Of a stretch of DNA of 64,000 nucleotides, positions 8,845 to 18,744 are shown one piece after another. Position numbers and translations under genes: made by a program. Position 1 is the stretch's first letter. Every line of letters starts with the position of its first letter. Under the pieces are notes generated by a model. That model was given only the letters and a program-made list of their open reading frames with translations, made no database searches and had not been told where the DNA came from. Source of the stretch: SVTX01 sp051867975 (GTDB lineage Bacteria > Bacillota > Clostridia > Oscillospirales > CAG-272); contig JBJDZM010000120.1 in assembly GCA_051867975.1 (NCBI GenBank), positions 7,364-71,363 on the forward strand, given 5' to 3'.

Positions 8845-9678
8845 GTGAAAATTTTTAAAAATAAATTTTTTATGATCATCCTGTCGATTGCGGTATTTTT
8901 GACGATACTGACAGCCACTCTGTCGATTATGGGACAGACCGACCCAATAAAGAACGCATTGAACACGGTAGCGACTCCGTTTCGGTTTATCGGAAATAAA
9001 GTAAGCGAGTCAGTTGACGGTTTTAAGAGTTATTTTAAAGCGATTGAGGATTACAAGGCTGAAAACGAGAGCCTTCGTGCCGAGATCGAGTCACTCCAAG
9101 GAGCGGTTGCCGACAGAGATGCTGCAATCGAGGAAAACGAGCGTCTTCGCGATTATCTTGAAATGAAACAGAAATATTCTTCATTTAAGCTCACCGAGGC
9201 ATTGATAATCGGACGGGAGGGTGAGGGACATTTCACCTTTTTCACACTGAACAAGGGAAAGAATGACGGAATCGATATAGGAATGGCGGTCATGGTCAGC
9301 GAAGGGCTTGTCGGTTCGGTCTGCGATGCGGGAGACAATTGGTCGAGAGTGAGGGTACTCAACGAGGCTTCATCCTCGGCAGGCGCGTATGTGCATCGAA
9401 GCGGAGAGGTCGGAGTCCTGTGCGGTGATATCGCATTTAAGGACACGGGTTATTGCTCGCTGAAATATCTCTCCGAAGATGCGGATGTGGTAGAAGGCGA
9501 TCTTATCTATACAAGCGGAGAGGGAAGCGTTTACCCCGGCGGAATATATATAGGCAGAGTGCTTTCGGTCGAGTCGGACGGTTTTTCGAGGACAAAGAGT
9601 GCTGTCGTCGAATGTGCGGTAGAATTTGACTCACTGAAATACGTTGTTGTGATAACATCGCATGAGAACGGAGATTAA
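8845..9678 (+). CDS. mreC: Rod shape-determining protein MreC
   Basis: MreC is a bitopic membrane protein that links the MreB/MreD elongasome to periplasmic-side cell-wall enzymes. The 277 residues show a short basic N-terminus, one membrane segment (about 10-28), a coiled coil (about 50-90, with ENESLRAEIESLQ) and the beta-barrel MreC core ending in YVVVITSHENGD. The start is a GTG at 8845 after GGTAGGA. mreD starts one base past its stop. No mreB is present in the window. Confidence 0.9.
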   Translation: MKIFKNKFFMIILSIAVFLTILTATLSIMGQTDPIKNALNTVATPFRFIGNKVSESVDGFKSYFKAIEDYKAENESLRAEIESLQGAVADRDAAIEENERLRDYLEMKQKYSSFKLTEALIIGREGEGHFTFFTLNKGKNDGIDIGMAVMVSEGLVGSVCDAGDNWSRVRVLNEASSSAGAYVHRSGEVGVLCGDIAFKDTGYCSLKYLSEDADVVEGDLIYTSGEGSVYPGGIYIGRVLSVESDGFSRTKSAVVECAVEFDSLKYVVVITSHENGD

Positions 9679-9679
9679 C

Positions 9680-10234
9680 ATGGCGGATATCGAAAGAAAA
9701 AAGAGCGAGATATCGGCAGTCTCTCACGTGCTTTACAGTGTATTTTTCACGGTATTGCTGATTTTTACGGCGATACTTCAATGCTCCGATATCACGTTTT
9801 TCGGGATCGTGCCTGACCTTTCGTTTGCGGCAGTGTGCGCCGTAGGATTTATTGCAGGCGAGAGATACGGCGGTATATTTGGGCTTGTGGGCGGTGTGCT
9901 TATATGGGCACTCGGCTCAAGCGGAATATCACTCTCCCCGATACTCTTCACATTTTGCGGATATCTCTGCGGTGCGTTGCCGCGCGTGATCCTCCGTAGA
10001 AATTTTCTCTCATATCTCGTTTTTACGCCGATCATGGGAGCGATACATATATTTTTTACACTGATATACTATATAATGCTCTCCGAGAGCTATGATATAT
10101 GGAGTGTTTTCGGTAAAAGAATCATTCCCGAATTCTTCTCATGTATCATTTTCATGACGGTCGCATACGGTGCGGTCAAAATTATTTACATGCTTTTCAA
10201 AGGAAAGAAGAAGGACGCAAGGCTTTTAAAATAA
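9680..10234 (+). CDS. mreD: Rod shape-determining protein MreD
   Basis: A polytopic membrane protein of the elongasome, with about five hydrophobic segments (about 20-40, 45-65, 75-95, 105-135, 145-165) and a basic C-terminus. I chose the ATG at 9680 (184 residues) because AACGGAG lies 7 bases upstream and it starts just after the mreC stop; an in-frame ATG at 9662 inside mreC lacks a good ribosome site. Identity rests on membrane topology and on position after mreC, since MreD sequences diverge strongly. Confidence 0.82.
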   Translation: MADIERKKSEISAVSHVLYSVFFTVLLIFTAILQCSDITFFGIVPDLSFAAVCAVGFIAGERYGGIFGLVGGVLIWALGSSGISLSPILFTFCGYLCGALPRVILRRNFLSYLVFTPIMGAIHIFFTLIYYIMLSESYDIWSVFGKRIIPEFFSCIIFMTVAYGAVKIIYMLFKGKKKDARLLK

Positions 10235-10269
10235 GAGTTTGAGTCCATACAAAGAAAGAGGAAATATCA

Positions 10270-12804
10270 ATGAGCAATCAGCAGCATGACAACGATGTAT
10301 ATTTGTTTGAAAATCAGAAGATCGTTGACATTAACATGGAAAAAGAGGTAAAGAAATCCTTTATCGAGTATTCCATGTCTGTCATTATGTCGAGAGCGCT
10401 TCCCGACGTAAGAGACGGTATGAAGCCCGGTCAGCGCCGAGTCATATACGCTATGTACGAGGACCATCTGACGCACGATAAGCCGTTCTACAAGTCGGCT
10501 ACCACCGTCGGTAACGTATTGGGACGCTATCATCCTCACGGCGACAGCTCTGTTTACGGTACAATGGTGCGTCTGGCACAGCCCTTCAGTCTTCGTTATC
10601 CTCTTGTAGAGGGACACGGAAACTTCGGTTCGGTCGACGGAGACCCGCCGGCTGCTTACCGTTATACAGAAGCAAGACTTGCGCGCATATCAGAGGAGAT
10701 GACGCGTGACCTTGAAAAAGAGGTAGTTGAGTATCAGCCCAACTTTGACAACCGCCGCCGTGAGCCTACCGTGCTGCCGTCCCGTTTCCCGAACCTGCTT
10801 GTAAACGGCTCGGTCGGTATCGCCGTCGGTATGGCGACAAACGTTCCGCCTCACAACCTCGGTGAGGTCATTGATGGAACGATATACCGCATGGAAAACC
10901 CCGAGTGTTCGATTGCGGACCTCATGCAGTTTATAAAAGGTCCCGATTTCCCGACGTACGGAACGATACACGGAACGAGCGGGATCATCGACGCTTACAC
11001 GACCGGTAAAGGCAGAATAGTCGTTCGCGCAAAGGCTGAGGTAAACGAGGACAAGAGACAGATAATCGTCACCGAAATTCCTTACATGGTAAACAAATCC
11101 ATGCTCTGCGAGTCTATTGCCAACCTTGTAAAGGACAAGAGAATTGACGGTATTTCCGACATGCGCGACGAGTCGGGCAAGGACGGAATGAGAATTGTTA
11201 TCGAATTCAAGCGCGACGCGAACGGTCAGGTAATCCTCAACCAGCTCTATAAATATACCCAGATGCAGGACACCTGCTCGGCAAACTTCTTGGCTATCGT
11301 CGGTCAGGAGCCGAAGGTATTGAATCTCGCGCAGATACTTGACTATTACATCGCTCATCAGCAGTCTGTCATTCGCCGACGTACCGAATTCGACCTTGAA
11401 AAGGCGAAGGCGAGAGCGCATATTTTCGAGGGCTACAAGATAGCGCTTGACAATATCGACGAGATAGTTGAGATAATGAAGACGAGTGAGTCGATTCCGG
11501 CATCAAAGGCAACGCTTATGGAGCGCTTCGGGCTTACCGACATTCAGGCTCAGGCTATTGTTGAGATGACACTCGGAAGACTTACCGGCATGGAGAGAAG
11601 CAAGATAGAGGACGAGCTTGAGCGACTCCACGCACTCATCGCAGAGCTTGAAGGAATACTCGCGGATGAGAGCAAGATAAACGAGATAATCAAGACTGAA
11701 ATGCTTGAAATAAAGAAGAAATACGCGGACGAACGCCGTACGAATATCGAGCAGGCTATTGACGACATAGATCTTGAGGATATGATTGAAAAGCACAATT
11801 GTATCATCACGATGACACGCGCAGGATATATCAAGCGTCTGCCTTCCGATACCTATTCCGCACAGCACAGAGGCGGCAAGGGAATTACCGGCATGACCGC
11901 ACGTGACGAGGACTTTATCGAGAGAGTCGATGCGGTATTCAGCCACTCGACCATGATGTTCTTTACAAACAAAGGACGTGTTCAGGCGCTTCGCGCGTTC
12001 CAGATTCCCGAGGCTTCAAGAACCGCAAAGGGAACGAACATCGTAAACCTGCTTGAGCTTGAAAAGGACGAGAAGGTCACGGCGGTCATCTCCGTAAATG
12101 AATTTAATGACTATGAATATCTCACCATGGTAACGCGTCAGGGTGTTATCAAGAAGACTCTGCTCTCAGAATATGAGTACCAGAGAAAGGGCGGAAAGAT
12201 CGCCATAAATCTTGACGAAGGCGACGAATTGCTATTTGTCACGAAGACCGACGGAAAAAGACAGCTTATCATCGCGACGAGAAACGGCAGCGCGGTTAAG
12301 TTCGACGAGGGCGAGGTCAGAAGTATGGGACGTGTCAGCCGCGGCGTGCGCGGAATACGTCTTAAAGAGGACGATTACGTTATCGGCGTAGTTGCGGTCG
12401 AGGAAGGCAAGAAGCTTTTGACCATAACCGAAAACGGATACGGTAAGAGAACCGAATTTGACGACTTCAGACTCATGAAGAACCGCGGAGGCGGAGGTGT
12501 TACCTGCCATAATCTCACCGAAAAGACAGGACTTTTAGCCGGAATAATTGCCGTCGGAGATGATGACGACGTTATGATGATAACCGACAGCGGAATTATC
12601 ATAAGAACTCCGGCGGACGGAATTTCGACCTATTCAAGAACCGCGTCGGGTGTTATTGTCATGAGACTTGAGGACGGACAGAAGCTTGTAAATGTAACGA
12701 ATGTTGCAAAGGAAGATGAGACCGAGGACGAAGACTTCACCGAGACAGAGACCTCGGAGAATTCCGCATCCGAATCGGTTGATGTTGCAGAAACCGAAGA
12801 ATAA
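10270..12804 (+). CDS. gyrA: DNA gyrase subunit A
   Basis: The breakage-reunion subunit of gyrase. The 844 residues contain the winged-helix domain with the catalytic tyrosine in AAYRYTEARL, the tower and coiled-coil region, and the six-bladed C-terminal pinwheel with the GyrA box QRGGKG (here HRGGKGITG). The C-terminus has a long acidic tail. The quinolone-resistance segment reads HPHGDSSVYGTMVRL: Ser is kept at the position of E. coli Ser83, but Gly replaces the acidic residue at the position of Asp87. RBS AAAGAGGAA precedes the ATG. A lipoprotein gene follows 23 bases after the stop. Confidence 0.98.
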   Translation: MSNQQHDNDVYLFENQKIVDINMEKEVKKSFIEYSMSVIMSRALPDVRDGMKPGQRRVIYAMYEDHLTHDKPFYKSATTVGNVLGRYHPHGDSSVYGTMVRLAQPFSLRYPLVEGHGNFGSVDGDPPAAYRYTEARLARISEEMTRDLEKEVVEYQPNFDNRRREPTVLPSRFPNLLVNGSVGIAVGMATNVPPHNLGEVIDGTIYRMENPECSIADLMQFIKGPDFPTYGTIHGTSGIIDAYTTGKGRIVVRAKAEVNEDKRQIIVTEIPYMVNKSMLCESIANLVKDKRIDGISDMRDESGKDGMRIVIEFKRDANGQVILNQLYKYTQMQDTCSANFLAIVGQEPKVLNLAQILDYYIAHQQSVIRRRTEFDLEKAKARAHIFEGYKIALDNIDEIVEIMKTSESIPASKATLMERFGLTDIQAQAIVEMTLGRLTGMERSKIEDELERLHALIAELEGILADESKINEIIKTEMLEIKKKYADERRTNIEQAIDDIDLEDMIEKHNCIITMTRAGYIKRLPSDTYSAQHRGGKGITGMTARDEDFIERVDAVFSHSTMMFFTNKGRVQALRAFQIPEASRTAKGTNIVNLLELEKDEKVTAVISVNEFNDYEYLTMVTRQGVIKKTLLSEYEYQRKGGKIAINLDEGDELLFVTKTDGKRQLIIATRNGSAVKFDEGEVRSMGRVSRGVRGIRLKEDDYVIGVVAVEEGKKLLTITENGYGKRTEFDDFRLMKNRGGGGVTCHNLTEKTGLLAGIIAVGDDDDVMMITDSGIIIRTPADGISTYSRTASGVIVMRLEDGQKLVNVTNVAKEDETEDEDFTETETSENSASESVDVAETEE

Positions 12805-12827
12805 TCGAAAAAGGAGAGCGACCGAGC

Positions 12828-13439
12828 ATGAAAAAAAGCATTATTTCCATAGTTTTAGTTTTAATCATTGTTGTTTTGGCAATGTCATCATGCTCGGGCA
12901 GCGCTCCGAAGATCGATGAGGTCAGGGACAGAATAGTCTACCTTATCGAAGGCTCTAAGGAGATAAATATTCTTTTCTTCGGTTCGGGACTCCCGACTTA
13001 CAAAAGAGACGGACTCATTGAAACCGAGCTTGGTGTCTATTACGACGACGAATATACCGCATATAACAAGGTCATGGAAAATTCGCGTTTTAAAAGCATT
13101 GACGACATGAAAAAAGCCGCGGAACGTGTGTATTCGGAGAATTATCTCGATGCAATATATGAAACGGCTTTTGAAGGATATATGACGGGAAGCTCCTCGG
13201 CTTATATGCGTTTTTATGAAACCTCGGATTGGATGTATCAAAGCATCAGCGCAACCGACTTCGACCTCTCGGAAAGGATATATGACTATTCAAGCATGGA
13301 GATAGTAAAGCCCTCAAACGGAGAATATTTGAACATTACGATAGATACGTATACGTTGCGCGACAAAAAGGTCAAGACAATCACACTGTCGTTTATCTAT
13401 GAGCGGGGAAATTGGTATCTCGATTCTCCTACCTATTGA
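12828..13439 (+). CDS. Putative lipoprotein of unknown function
   Basis: A 203-residue protein with a lipoprotein-type signal: MKKS, a hydrophobic stretch of about 17 residues, then AMSSC with the probable lipidated cysteine at about 22. The mature part is mixed alpha/beta with many Tyr and Asp residues. I recognise no enzyme motif and no named family. RBS AAGGAGAG precedes the ATG. Its place 23 bases after gyrA suggests co-transcription, and a terminator hairpin follows 31 bases after the stop. It is probably anchored on the outer face of the membrane. Confidence 0.75.
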   Translation: MKKSIISIVLVLIIVVLAMSSCSGSAPKIDEVRDRIVYLIEGSKEINILFFGSGLPTYKRDGLIETELGVYYDDEYTAYNKVMENSRFKSIDDMKKAAERVYSENYLDAIYETAFEGYMTGSSSAYMRFYETSDWMYQSISATDFDLSERIYDYSSMEIVKPSNGEYLNITIDTYTLRDKKVKTITLSFIYERGNWYLDSPTY

Positions 13440-13469
13440 AAGCTAACCGCTTTTTGTTTAATGTTTATT

Positions 13470-13542
13470 GGGCATATCCGAAAGTTCCGAGAATGTTTGG
13501 TAACAAGCATTTTCTTCGGTTCTTCGGATATGCTCTTTTTTT
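13470..13542 (+). terminator. Terminator ending the gyrA-lipoprotein unit
   Basis: GGGCATATCCGAA (13470-13482) pairs with TTCGGATATGCTC (13523-13535), followed by seven T residues. A 40-base loop region lies between the arms. Confidence 0.8.
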
Positions 13543-13660
13543 CGGCTGTTTCAATAACTGTTTTTTCAGAATCGCAGGAAAAAATGGCATAAAACCAACA
13601 TGATTTTTCCGTAAATTCTATTTGACCGCAAGATAAGACCATGATTTTTCTCTAAATCGC

Positions 13661-13689
13661 TTGATTTAATCCTTCATGTGTGATAAAAT
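13661..13689 (+). promoter_or_regulatory. Promoter for the PHP-fumC-malic enzyme group
   Basis: TTGATT (13661-13666), 17-base spacer, TAAAAT (13684-13689), 43 bases upstream of the PHP gene start. Confidence 0.6.
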
Positions 13690-13731
13690 ATAAAATAGGA
13701 TAGTGTTTACCTATTGAAAGGAATTGAAAAA

Positions 13732-14634
13732 ATGTTTGTTGACCTTTTGGGAAAAACGAGAATAAAGCTGAGTCTTCACGCTACACCCGGCAGGGGAATG
13801 TCGGCAGACGATATTTCCGCTGAATATCTTGAGCACGGATACGATGCTGTTGCGCTCACCGAGAATTGGAAGTATACCCCGGACTGCGAAATAGACGGAA
13901 TAAAGATAATTTCGGGCTGTGAATACAGTGTCGGGGGACTTGGTGAGGGCGAGGAGGCGTATCACATTCTCGGAATCGGCATGACAAGTGACCCCGAGGT
14001 ACCTTTAGCGTGGCAAAATATGAAGAAGACGGCTCGGGCTAAGGCGTGCGAGATAATTAAAATGATTCAGAAGCGTAACGGATTTGCAGTGGTTGCATAT
14101 CCCGCGCACAACGCAAACGGTGCCGACAGACTTTTGGACCTCGGTAACTTTGATGCGCTTGAAATTTTCAATTCCGAGACAAAATACGGGGTTATGTGTG
14201 ACGGCTACGCAGGCAAGACTGCTGACAGGCTGTCGGGATTCGGCTTGTCGCCTGTGCTTATAGCATCAAACGGACTTAATTGCTATGAGGACGAGGCATA
14301 TATCTGCTCGCTTATGGTCGAGGCGACCGACATGGACACCGACCACATACTTCGCGCGCTCCGTCAGGGCAGATTTTATTCTACCGAGGGACCCGAGATA
14401 CATATTGAGAGAGTCGGCGCGGATAAGGTCCGGGTTATCTGCTCGCCTGCCGAGAAGATTGAGTTTTTCTCGGACATGGGGCAGACTTCGGGCAGAATCA
14501 TTGACGGTGAAAATCTGATTGAAGCGAGCTATGTTATAAAAGAAGGCGAAAGATTTGTCAGAGCCGAGGTCACGGACAAAAACGGTCTTCGCGCGTGGAC
14601 AAATACGGTAAGATTTGATGATATTTACAGATAA
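13732..14634 (+). CDS. PHP-domain metal-dependent phosphoesterase
   Basis: A 300-residue protein with polymerase-and-histidinol-phosphatase (PHP) features: an N-terminal KLSLHATPGRGM metal-ligand strand (about 12-23), AVALTEN (about 41-47), SGCEYS, and VVAYPAHN (about 121-128). PHP proteins are trinuclear metal phosphoesterases acting on nucleotides or small phosphates; the substrate is not evident here. A C-terminal beta-rich part (about 215-300) is typical of CehA/McbA-like members. I chose the ATG at 13732 because GAAAGGA lies 9 bases upstream; a TTG at 13714 is in frame but has no ribosome site. fumC begins 12 bases after the stop. Confidence 0.8.
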   Translation: MFVDLLGKTRIKLSLHATPGRGMSADDISAEYLEHGYDAVALTENWKYTPDCEIDGIKIISGCEYSVGGLGEGEEAYHILGIGMTSDPEVPLAWQNMKKTARAKACEIIKMIQKRNGFAVVAYPAHNANGADRLLDLGNFDALEIFNSETKYGVMCDGYAGKTADRLSGFGLSPVLIASNGLNCYEDEAYICSLMVEATDMDTDHILRALRQGRFYSTEGPEIHIERVGADKVRVICSPAEKIEFFSDMGQTSGRIIDGENLIEASYVIKEGERFVRAEVTDKNGLRAWTNTVRFDDIYR

Positions 14635-14646
14635 GCGGTGAAAAAT

Positions 14647-16020
14647 ATGGAAAAATTCAGAGAAGAACATGATTCAATGGGCACTGTTTTGGTGCCATCC
14701 GACAAATACTACGGCGCACAGACACAGAGAAGCCTTGATAACTTCAAGATCGGCGAAGAGAAGATGCCGAAAGAGCTGATACGCGCGTTCGGAATACTCA
14801 AAGCGGCGGCGGCAAAAGCAAATTTTGAGCTTCGCCCCGAGAAAATGACCGAGAAAAAATTTGAGGCAGTAATAAAGGCTTGCCTTGAAGTTTGCTCGGG
14901 TGAGCTTGACGGAAACTTCCCTTTGGCTGTATGGCAGACGGGAAGCGGAACGCAGACTAACATGAACGTCAACGAGGTCATTGCAAACAGAGCAAACGAG
15001 ATTTGCGGAGAGAAAATAATACATCCGAATGATGACGTCAATATGTCGCAATCGTCAAACGATACCTTTCCGACCGCGATGCACATTTCGGCACGGCTTG
15101 AGATAAAAGAAAAACTGCTCCCCGCAATCGATTCGCTTATTAAGAGCTTTGAGGTTCTTGAAGAGCAGAACGAGGGGATAATAAAGACAGGAAGAACGCA
15201 TCTTCAGGATGCAACACCGATAAAATTCTCGCAGGAGATAAGCGGATGGCGCGGCATGCTTGAATCGGCAAGAGAGCAGATAGTCTCCTCTGACGCTTTT
15301 CTCTCAAGGCTCGCGCTCGGCGGAACTGCGGTAGGTACGGGAATAAACGCGCCGAAGGAATTCGGCAGCCTATCCGCAAAATATGTCTCGGAGCTTACGG
15401 GACTTGAATTTCAGAGCGAAGAAAACAAATTTCACGCGCTGACGAGCAAGGACGCGCTTGTTTTTGCGCACGGAGCGCTCAAAGCACTTGCGGCAAATCT
15501 TTTGAAGATAGCAAACGACGTGCGCTGGCTTTCGTCCGGTCCGAGATGCGGAATAGGCGAGATATCGATACCCGAAAATGAGCCGGGGTCGTCGATAATG
15601 CCCGGAAAGGTCAATCCTACTCAGTGCGAGGCGGTCACTATGGTTGCGGTTCAGGTGATGGGCAACGATGCGACGGTAGGCTTTGCCGCATCACAGGGCA
15701 ATTTCGAGCTTAATGTCTTCATGCCCGTGATAATGTATAATTTTTTGCAATCCGTGAGACTCTTGTCCGACGTTATGAATTCTTTTAATAACAATTGTGT
15801 CGTCGGAATACGTGCGAATTACGAAAAAATGAGAGAAAATCTCAATAACTCACTCATGCTTGTGACCGCGTTGAATCCACACATCGGATATGAAAATGCG
15901 GCAAAGGTGGCAAAGAAGGCGCACAATGAGGGAATTACGCTCAAGGAAGCGTGCGTAAGGCTCGGATTTCTGAGCGGCGAGGAATATGACAGGATAGTCA
16001 TACCCGAAAAAATGGTTTAA
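14647..16020 (+). CDS. fumC: Class II fumarate hydratase
   Basis: Fumarase interconverts fumarate and L-malate in the cytoplasm. The 457-residue protein matches the iron-free class II family: N-terminal MGTVLVPSDKYYGAQTQRS, the TGSGTQTNMN loop, QSSNDTFPTAMH, the GRTHLQDATPI segment with the catalytic histidine, and the signature GSSIMPGKVNPTQCE. The ATG at 14647 follows GGTGA by 5 bases. It lies between a PHP enzyme and malic enzyme, so fumarate to malate to pyruvate is encoded as a unit. Aspartase has a similar fold, but the sequence features favour fumarase. Confidence 0.95.
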   Translation: MEKFREEHDSMGTVLVPSDKYYGAQTQRSLDNFKIGEEKMPKELIRAFGILKAAAAKANFELRPEKMTEKKFEAVIKACLEVCSGELDGNFPLAVWQTGSGTQTNMNVNEVIANRANEICGEKIIHPNDDVNMSQSSNDTFPTAMHISARLEIKEKLLPAIDSLIKSFEVLEEQNEGIIKTGRTHLQDATPIKFSQEISGWRGMLESAREQIVSSDAFLSRLALGGTAVGTGINAPKEFGSLSAKYVSELTGLEFQSEENKFHALTSKDALVFAHGALKALAANLLKIANDVRWLSSGPRCGIGEISIPENEPGSSIMPGKVNPTQCEAVTMVAVQVMGNDATVGFAASQGNFELNVFMPVIMYNFLQSVRLLSDVMNSFNNNCVVGIRANYEKMRENLNNSLMLVTALNPHIGYENAAKVAKKAHNEGITLKEACVRLGFLSGEEYDRIVIPEKMV

Positions 16021-16043
16021 ACAAGGTGGGAGGAGACCTGAAA

Positions 16044-17222
16044 ATGTCAATTGCGGAAGAATCACTTAAAAAACACTATGAATGGAACGGAAAAATCGAG
16101 GTCGTAACGCGCTGTGAGCTTGAAAACCGAGCCGACCTGTCGCTCGCGTACACTCCCGGCGTTGCGCAGCCCTGCCTTGAAATACAAAAGGATATAAATA
16201 AATCGTACGAGCTGACAAGACGCTCAAACCTTGTTGCGGTGGTAACCGACGGCACGGCGGTCTTGGGACTTGGCGATATCGGTCCCGAAGCGGGAATGCC
16301 CGTAATGGAGGGAAAATGCGCGCTTTTTAAGGCGTTTGCGGACGTTGACGCATTTCCTCTCTGCATAAAAAGCAAGGACGTCGACGAGATAGTCAGGACG
16401 GTCTATCTTCTCTCAGGTTCCTTTGGCGGGATAAATCTTGAGGATATCTCGGCACCGAGATGCTTTGAAATTGAACGCAGACTCAAAGAGATCTGCGATA
16501 TTCCGGTATTCCACGATGACCAGCACGGAACAGCCATCGTTGTCGGCGCGGCACTTATCAACGCTCTGAAGGTAGTTAAAAAGGATATAGGCGAGGTCAA
16601 GGTCGTCATAAACGGCGCAGGCGCGGCGGGAATTTCTATCGGAAAGCACCTTTTGAATCTCGGTGTAAAAAACCTTACCATGGTTGATCGCTTCGGCGCG
16701 ATATACGAGGGCAAGAAAGAAAACAACGCGGCGCAAGAGGAGATTGCAAAGATTACAAATCTTTACAAGAATAAAGGAAATCTCAAGGATGTGCTTTGCG
16801 GTGCTGACGTGTTCATAGGAGTCTCCGCACCGAATATTGTATCGGCTGAGATGGTTTCAAGCATGGCGCACGATTCAATAGTTTTCCCAATGGCAAATCC
16901 GACACCCGAGATAAGCCCCGACGAAGCAAAACGCGGAGGCGCGAGAATCGTCGGAACGGGACGTTCGGATTACCCAAACCAGATAAACAACGTGCTTGCG
17001 TTCCCGGGAATTTTCCGAGGTGCGCTTGATTGCCGCGCGAGTCAGATAAACGAGGAGATGAAGGTCGCAACGTCGAGGGCGCTGGCATCTCTTATACCCG
17101 ACGGGGAGCTGAACGAAGAAAATATCATTCCGTCTGCACTCAACAAGGATGTAGCACCCGTGGTAGCAAAAGCGGTCATCGAGGCGGCAAAGGCAACCGG
17201 AGTTGCGAGAAAAGAGATTTAA
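16044..17222 (+). CDS. NAD(P)-dependent malic enzyme
   Basis: Oxidative decarboxylation of malate to pyruvate and CO2. The 392-residue length fits the short bacterial malic enzyme. Visible: LAYTPGVAQP (about 32-41), the catalytic lysine region CALFKAFADVDAFPLCI, the metal-binding FHDDQHGTA (about 156-164) and the nucleotide-binding VVINGAGAAGISIG (about 187-200). The ATG at 16044 follows GGGAGGAG by 8 bases; an upstream in-frame GTG overlaps that site and is unlikely. It is 23 bases downstream of fumC. Pyruvate formed here could feed the oxidoreductase encoded at 21.9-25.5 kb. Confidence 0.95.
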   Translation: MSIAEESLKKHYEWNGKIEVVTRCELENRADLSLAYTPGVAQPCLEIQKDINKSYELTRRSNLVAVVTDGTAVLGLGDIGPEAGMPVMEGKCALFKAFADVDAFPLCIKSKDVDEIVRTVYLLSGSFGGINLEDISAPRCFEIERRLKEICDIPVFHDDQHGTAIVVGAALINALKVVKKDIGEVKVVINGAGAAGISIGKHLLNLGVKNLTMVDRFGAIYEGKKENNAAQEEIAKITNLYKNKGNLKDVLCGADVFIGVSAPNIVSAEMVSSMAHDSIVFPMANPTPEISPDEAKRGGARIVGTGRSDYPNQINNVLAFPGIFRGALDCRASQINEEMKVATSRALASLIPDGELNEENIIPSALNKDVAPVVAKAVIEAAKATGVARKEI

Positions 17223-17281
17223 ATAAACAGATAATTTAAAAATAAATGTATTATTTAAAAACAAGGTAGATTCAGATAAAA

Positions 17282-18673
17282 ATGTCTATCACAGATAGCG
17301 AATTACATTATAAAAAAATGACCGAAACACCGGTCTGGAAGCTTATTTTGACTCTCGGGCTTCCTACGACCGTCAGCATGCTGGTCACGAATATATACAA
17401 TATGGCAGACACGTATTTTGTCAGCACGCTCGGAAACAGTGCCGGCGGAGCGACGAGTATCGTGTTCAGCGTTATGGCAATTCTTCAGGCGTTCGGATTT
17501 ATGTTCGGTCACGGCGCGGGAAGCCATATCAGCCGTTTGCTCGGGGCGAAGAATGAGAAGAGGGCAGGAAATTTCGTATCGACCGCACTCCTGCTTGCGC
17601 TTTTGAGCGGTGGCATAATCATGGTATTCGGACTTATCTTTCTCGAGCCTCTCATGCTGTTTTTGGGCAGTACGTCTGACATTTTGCCGCACGCAAAGGA
17701 CTATGCGAGGTTCATATTCATAGCCGCTCCGGCGATGACAACGTCCTGCGTTTTGAACAACGTGCTTCGTTATGAAGGCAAGGCAACATTTGCAATGGTC
17801 GGACTTACGTCGGGCGGAATACTCAATATTCTCTTCGATTACATAACCGTCATGAAGCTCGGAATGGGTACACAAGGTGCAGGGATAGCGACCGCGCTTT
17901 CGCAGTATATCGGAATGACGATACTTTTAGCACCCTTTATCACGGGAAAGACGCAGAGCAAGATAAGCTACAAGCGTGGATTTATCAGCGTCAGAATCGT
18001 CTGGGACATAATTACAACGGGACTGCCGAGCCTTATAAGACAAGGACTTTCGAGCGTGTCGGTCGGAGTTTTGAACATTCAGGCGAAGGCGTACGGCTCG
18101 GCGGCAATTGCGGCGATGGGATACGTTTCAAAAACGGTGCAGTTTGTTTTCTGCGTCGGACTCGGCATCGGACAGGGCTTTCAGCCCGTTTCCGCGTTCA
18201 ATTACGGCGCGAAAAAATACAGCCGAGTCAAAAAGGGAAGTTATTTTACGATGGTTTTCGGATTTTTCCTGCTCGGAAGCCTTGCGGCGGTGTGCTACGC
18301 GCTTGCACCCTACATCATCGCGCTTTTCAATTCTGAGGGTACGCGGCTTGTAACCGATATCGGCGTAGAGGCACTCAGGATGAATTGCTACGTACTATGG
18401 ACACTCCCGGCGACGGTGGTCGGAAACATGATGTTCCAAAGCATCGGAAAAAAGATTCCGGCGATAATCCTCTCGGCGCTTCAAAACGGAATAGTGTTCA
18501 TTCCGCTTATATATTTGATGCCGTATTTATTCGACATTTACCTCGGCAACGGTCTTTTGGGACTTGAAATGGCTCAGCCGGCAGCATATTTTATCACGGC
18601 GGTGATAACTCTGCCTTGCATGGTGATATTCCTGTCACGACTGCCGGGAGACGGGGAAAAGGCGGAAAAATAA
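17282..18673 (+). CDS. MATE family multidrug/Na+ antiporter
   Basis: A 463-residue polytopic protein with about 12 membrane segments in two halves, typical of the MatE family that exports cationic drugs or metabolites against Na+ or H+. The N-terminus ends in LGLPTTVSMLVTNIYNMADTYFVS, a classic MATE helix 1 motif, and GLPSLIRQG starts the second half. Substrate unknown. It lies 59 bases after malic enzyme and 71 bases before cca. The ribosome site is weak (AAGGTAG about 13 bases upstream). Confidence 0.92.
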   Translation: MSITDSELHYKKMTETPVWKLILTLGLPTTVSMLVTNIYNMADTYFVSTLGNSAGGATSIVFSVMAILQAFGFMFGHGAGSHISRLLGAKNEKRAGNFVSTALLLALLSGGIIMVFGLIFLEPLMLFLGSTSDILPHAKDYARFIFIAAPAMTTSCVLNNVLRYEGKATFAMVGLTSGGILNILFDYITVMKLGMGTQGAGIATALSQYIGMTILLAPFITGKTQSKISYKRGFISVRIVWDIITTGLPSLIRQGLSSVSVGVLNIQAKAYGSAAIAAMGYVSKTVQFVFCVGLGIGQGFQPVSAFNYGAKKYSRVKKGSYFTMVFGFFLLGSLAAVCYALAPYIIALFNSEGTRLVTDIGVEALRMNCYVLWTLPATVVGNMMFQSIGKKIPAIILSALQNGIVFIPLIYLMPYLFDIYLGNGLLGLEMAQPAAYFITAVITLPCMVIFLSRLPGDGEKAEK

Positions 18674-18744
18674 AGAATAAAGAATGAAGAATAAAAAGGT
18701 GCGTAGGCGCTGATAAAATTTAGGAAAGGGAGGGGGAAAACGTA

